Source of the DNA: an uncultured Litoreibacter sp.
GTDB lineage: Bacteria > Pseudomonadota > Alphaproteobacteria > Rhodobacterales > Rhodobacteraceae
DNA: 64,000 nt
NCBI RefSeq assembly: GCF_947501785.1
Contig: NZ_CANMXB010000001.1
Coordinates: forward strand, 3,538,501-3,602,500
Direction of reading: 5' to 3'
Part shown: positions 63,891 through 64,000 of the stretch, one piece after another
Layout: each line of letters begins with the position of its first letter
How positions within the stretch are numbered: position 1 is the first letter of the stretch
Notes under the pieces: model-generated
Seen by the model: only the letters and a program-made list of their open reading frames with translations
What the model was told of the DNA's origin: nothing
Databases searched by the model: none
Position numbers and translations under genes: made by a program

Positions 63891-64000
63891 ATGTTTGGAT
63901 TTGCCCGCAAGAAAGCTGAAATGGTGACCCCTGCCACTGCCTTGCAGGGGCGCGGCGCCGCAATCCCCACCGCCGAGACGCATTTTGTGAACGGCCGGCC
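63891..64000 (+). CDS. msrA: Peptide-methionine (S)-S-oxide reductase, 5' end only
   Basis: 36 residues of the N-terminus, MFGFARKKAEMVTPATALQG then RGAAIPTAETHFVNGRP, match the MsrA leader that precedes the catalytic GCFWG motif, which would lie beyond the window edge. CAGGAGACC sits before the ATG at 63891. It repairs oxidised methionine. Identification rests on the N-terminal pattern only. Confidence 0.72.
   Translation, partial: MFGFARKKAEMVTPATALQGRGAAIPTAETHFVNGR

Overview
The window looks like chromosomal core DNA of a marine alphaproteobacterium of the Rhodobacteraceae (Roseobacter group). The evidence is the high GC content, the cytochrome c oxidase cluster ctaC-ctaB-small ORF-ctaG-ctaE-SURF1 running into thrC and an M16 peptidase, the CIRCE-controlled groESL operon, the Hint-domain proteins typical of this family, and an RTX protein with a type I secretion-like C-terminus. 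I see no tRNA, rRNA, CRISPR array, IS element, prophage or plasmid function. Species cannot be named from sequence reading alone.

Layout. 1-8.9 kb: thioredoxin-like protein (cut by the window edge), Mn-dependent pyrophosphatase, a leader with two five-codon ORFs before a small basic protein, a DUF2161 nuclease-fold protein, a PAS-GAF-GGDEF diguanylate cyclase, an amidinotransferase, a Hint protein, a sterol-desaturase-family hydroxylase and an MtfA-like peptidase. 9-16.4 kb: groESL with its operator, acetyltransferases, a VOC protein, an EamA transporter, dprA and tldD. 16.5-24 kb: aa3 oxidase subunits II and III with assembly factors, thrC, M16 peptidase and a RimJ-like acetyltransferase. 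24-33 kb: MBL hydrolase, FAD oxidase, a 645-residue RTX protein, the mtnP-lysE-apt salvage group and a SulP transporter. 33-42.4 kb: EcsC protein, PTS-Ntr enzyme I (ptsP), a TetR/DM13/SPW divergon, DUF1007, aspartate kinase, SDR, DUF1178 and NUDIX. 42.5-50.8 kb: a histone-deacetylase-family amidohydrolase, a threonine-dehydratase-like enzyme, modABC and a fused hydantoinase/oxoprolinase. 50.9-64 kb: a second Hint protein coupled to an M50-type membrane peptidase, rpsD, a VWA protein, a methanethiol-oxidase/selenium-binding protein with a membrane partner, SDR, azoreductase with divergent LysR, sbtAB-type bicarbonate uptake, a methyltransferase, a membrane-anchored SRPBCC-like protein, an MFS transporter and the start of msrA.

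How genes work together. The cta genes supply copper centres and heme for the terminal oxidase; subunit I (ctaD) is not here. MtnP releases adenine from methylthioadenosine and Apt recycles it to AMP. ModABC imports molybdate. SbtA and SbtB form a bicarbonate permease with its PII-like regulator. The TetR gene faces the DM13-SPW pair across two matching 10-bp operator-like boxes.

The items most worth a second look are the tandem mini-ORF leader (1.6-1.8 kb), the tyrosine-rich N-terminus of the RTX protein (28.3 kb), the twin 16-bp palindromes inside the oxoprolinase gene (48.8-49.0 kb), the Hint-M50 pair (51-52.7 kb), the TetR/DM13/SPW unit (37.2-38.7 kb) and the MtoX-like enzyme with its membrane partner (54.7-56.8 kb).
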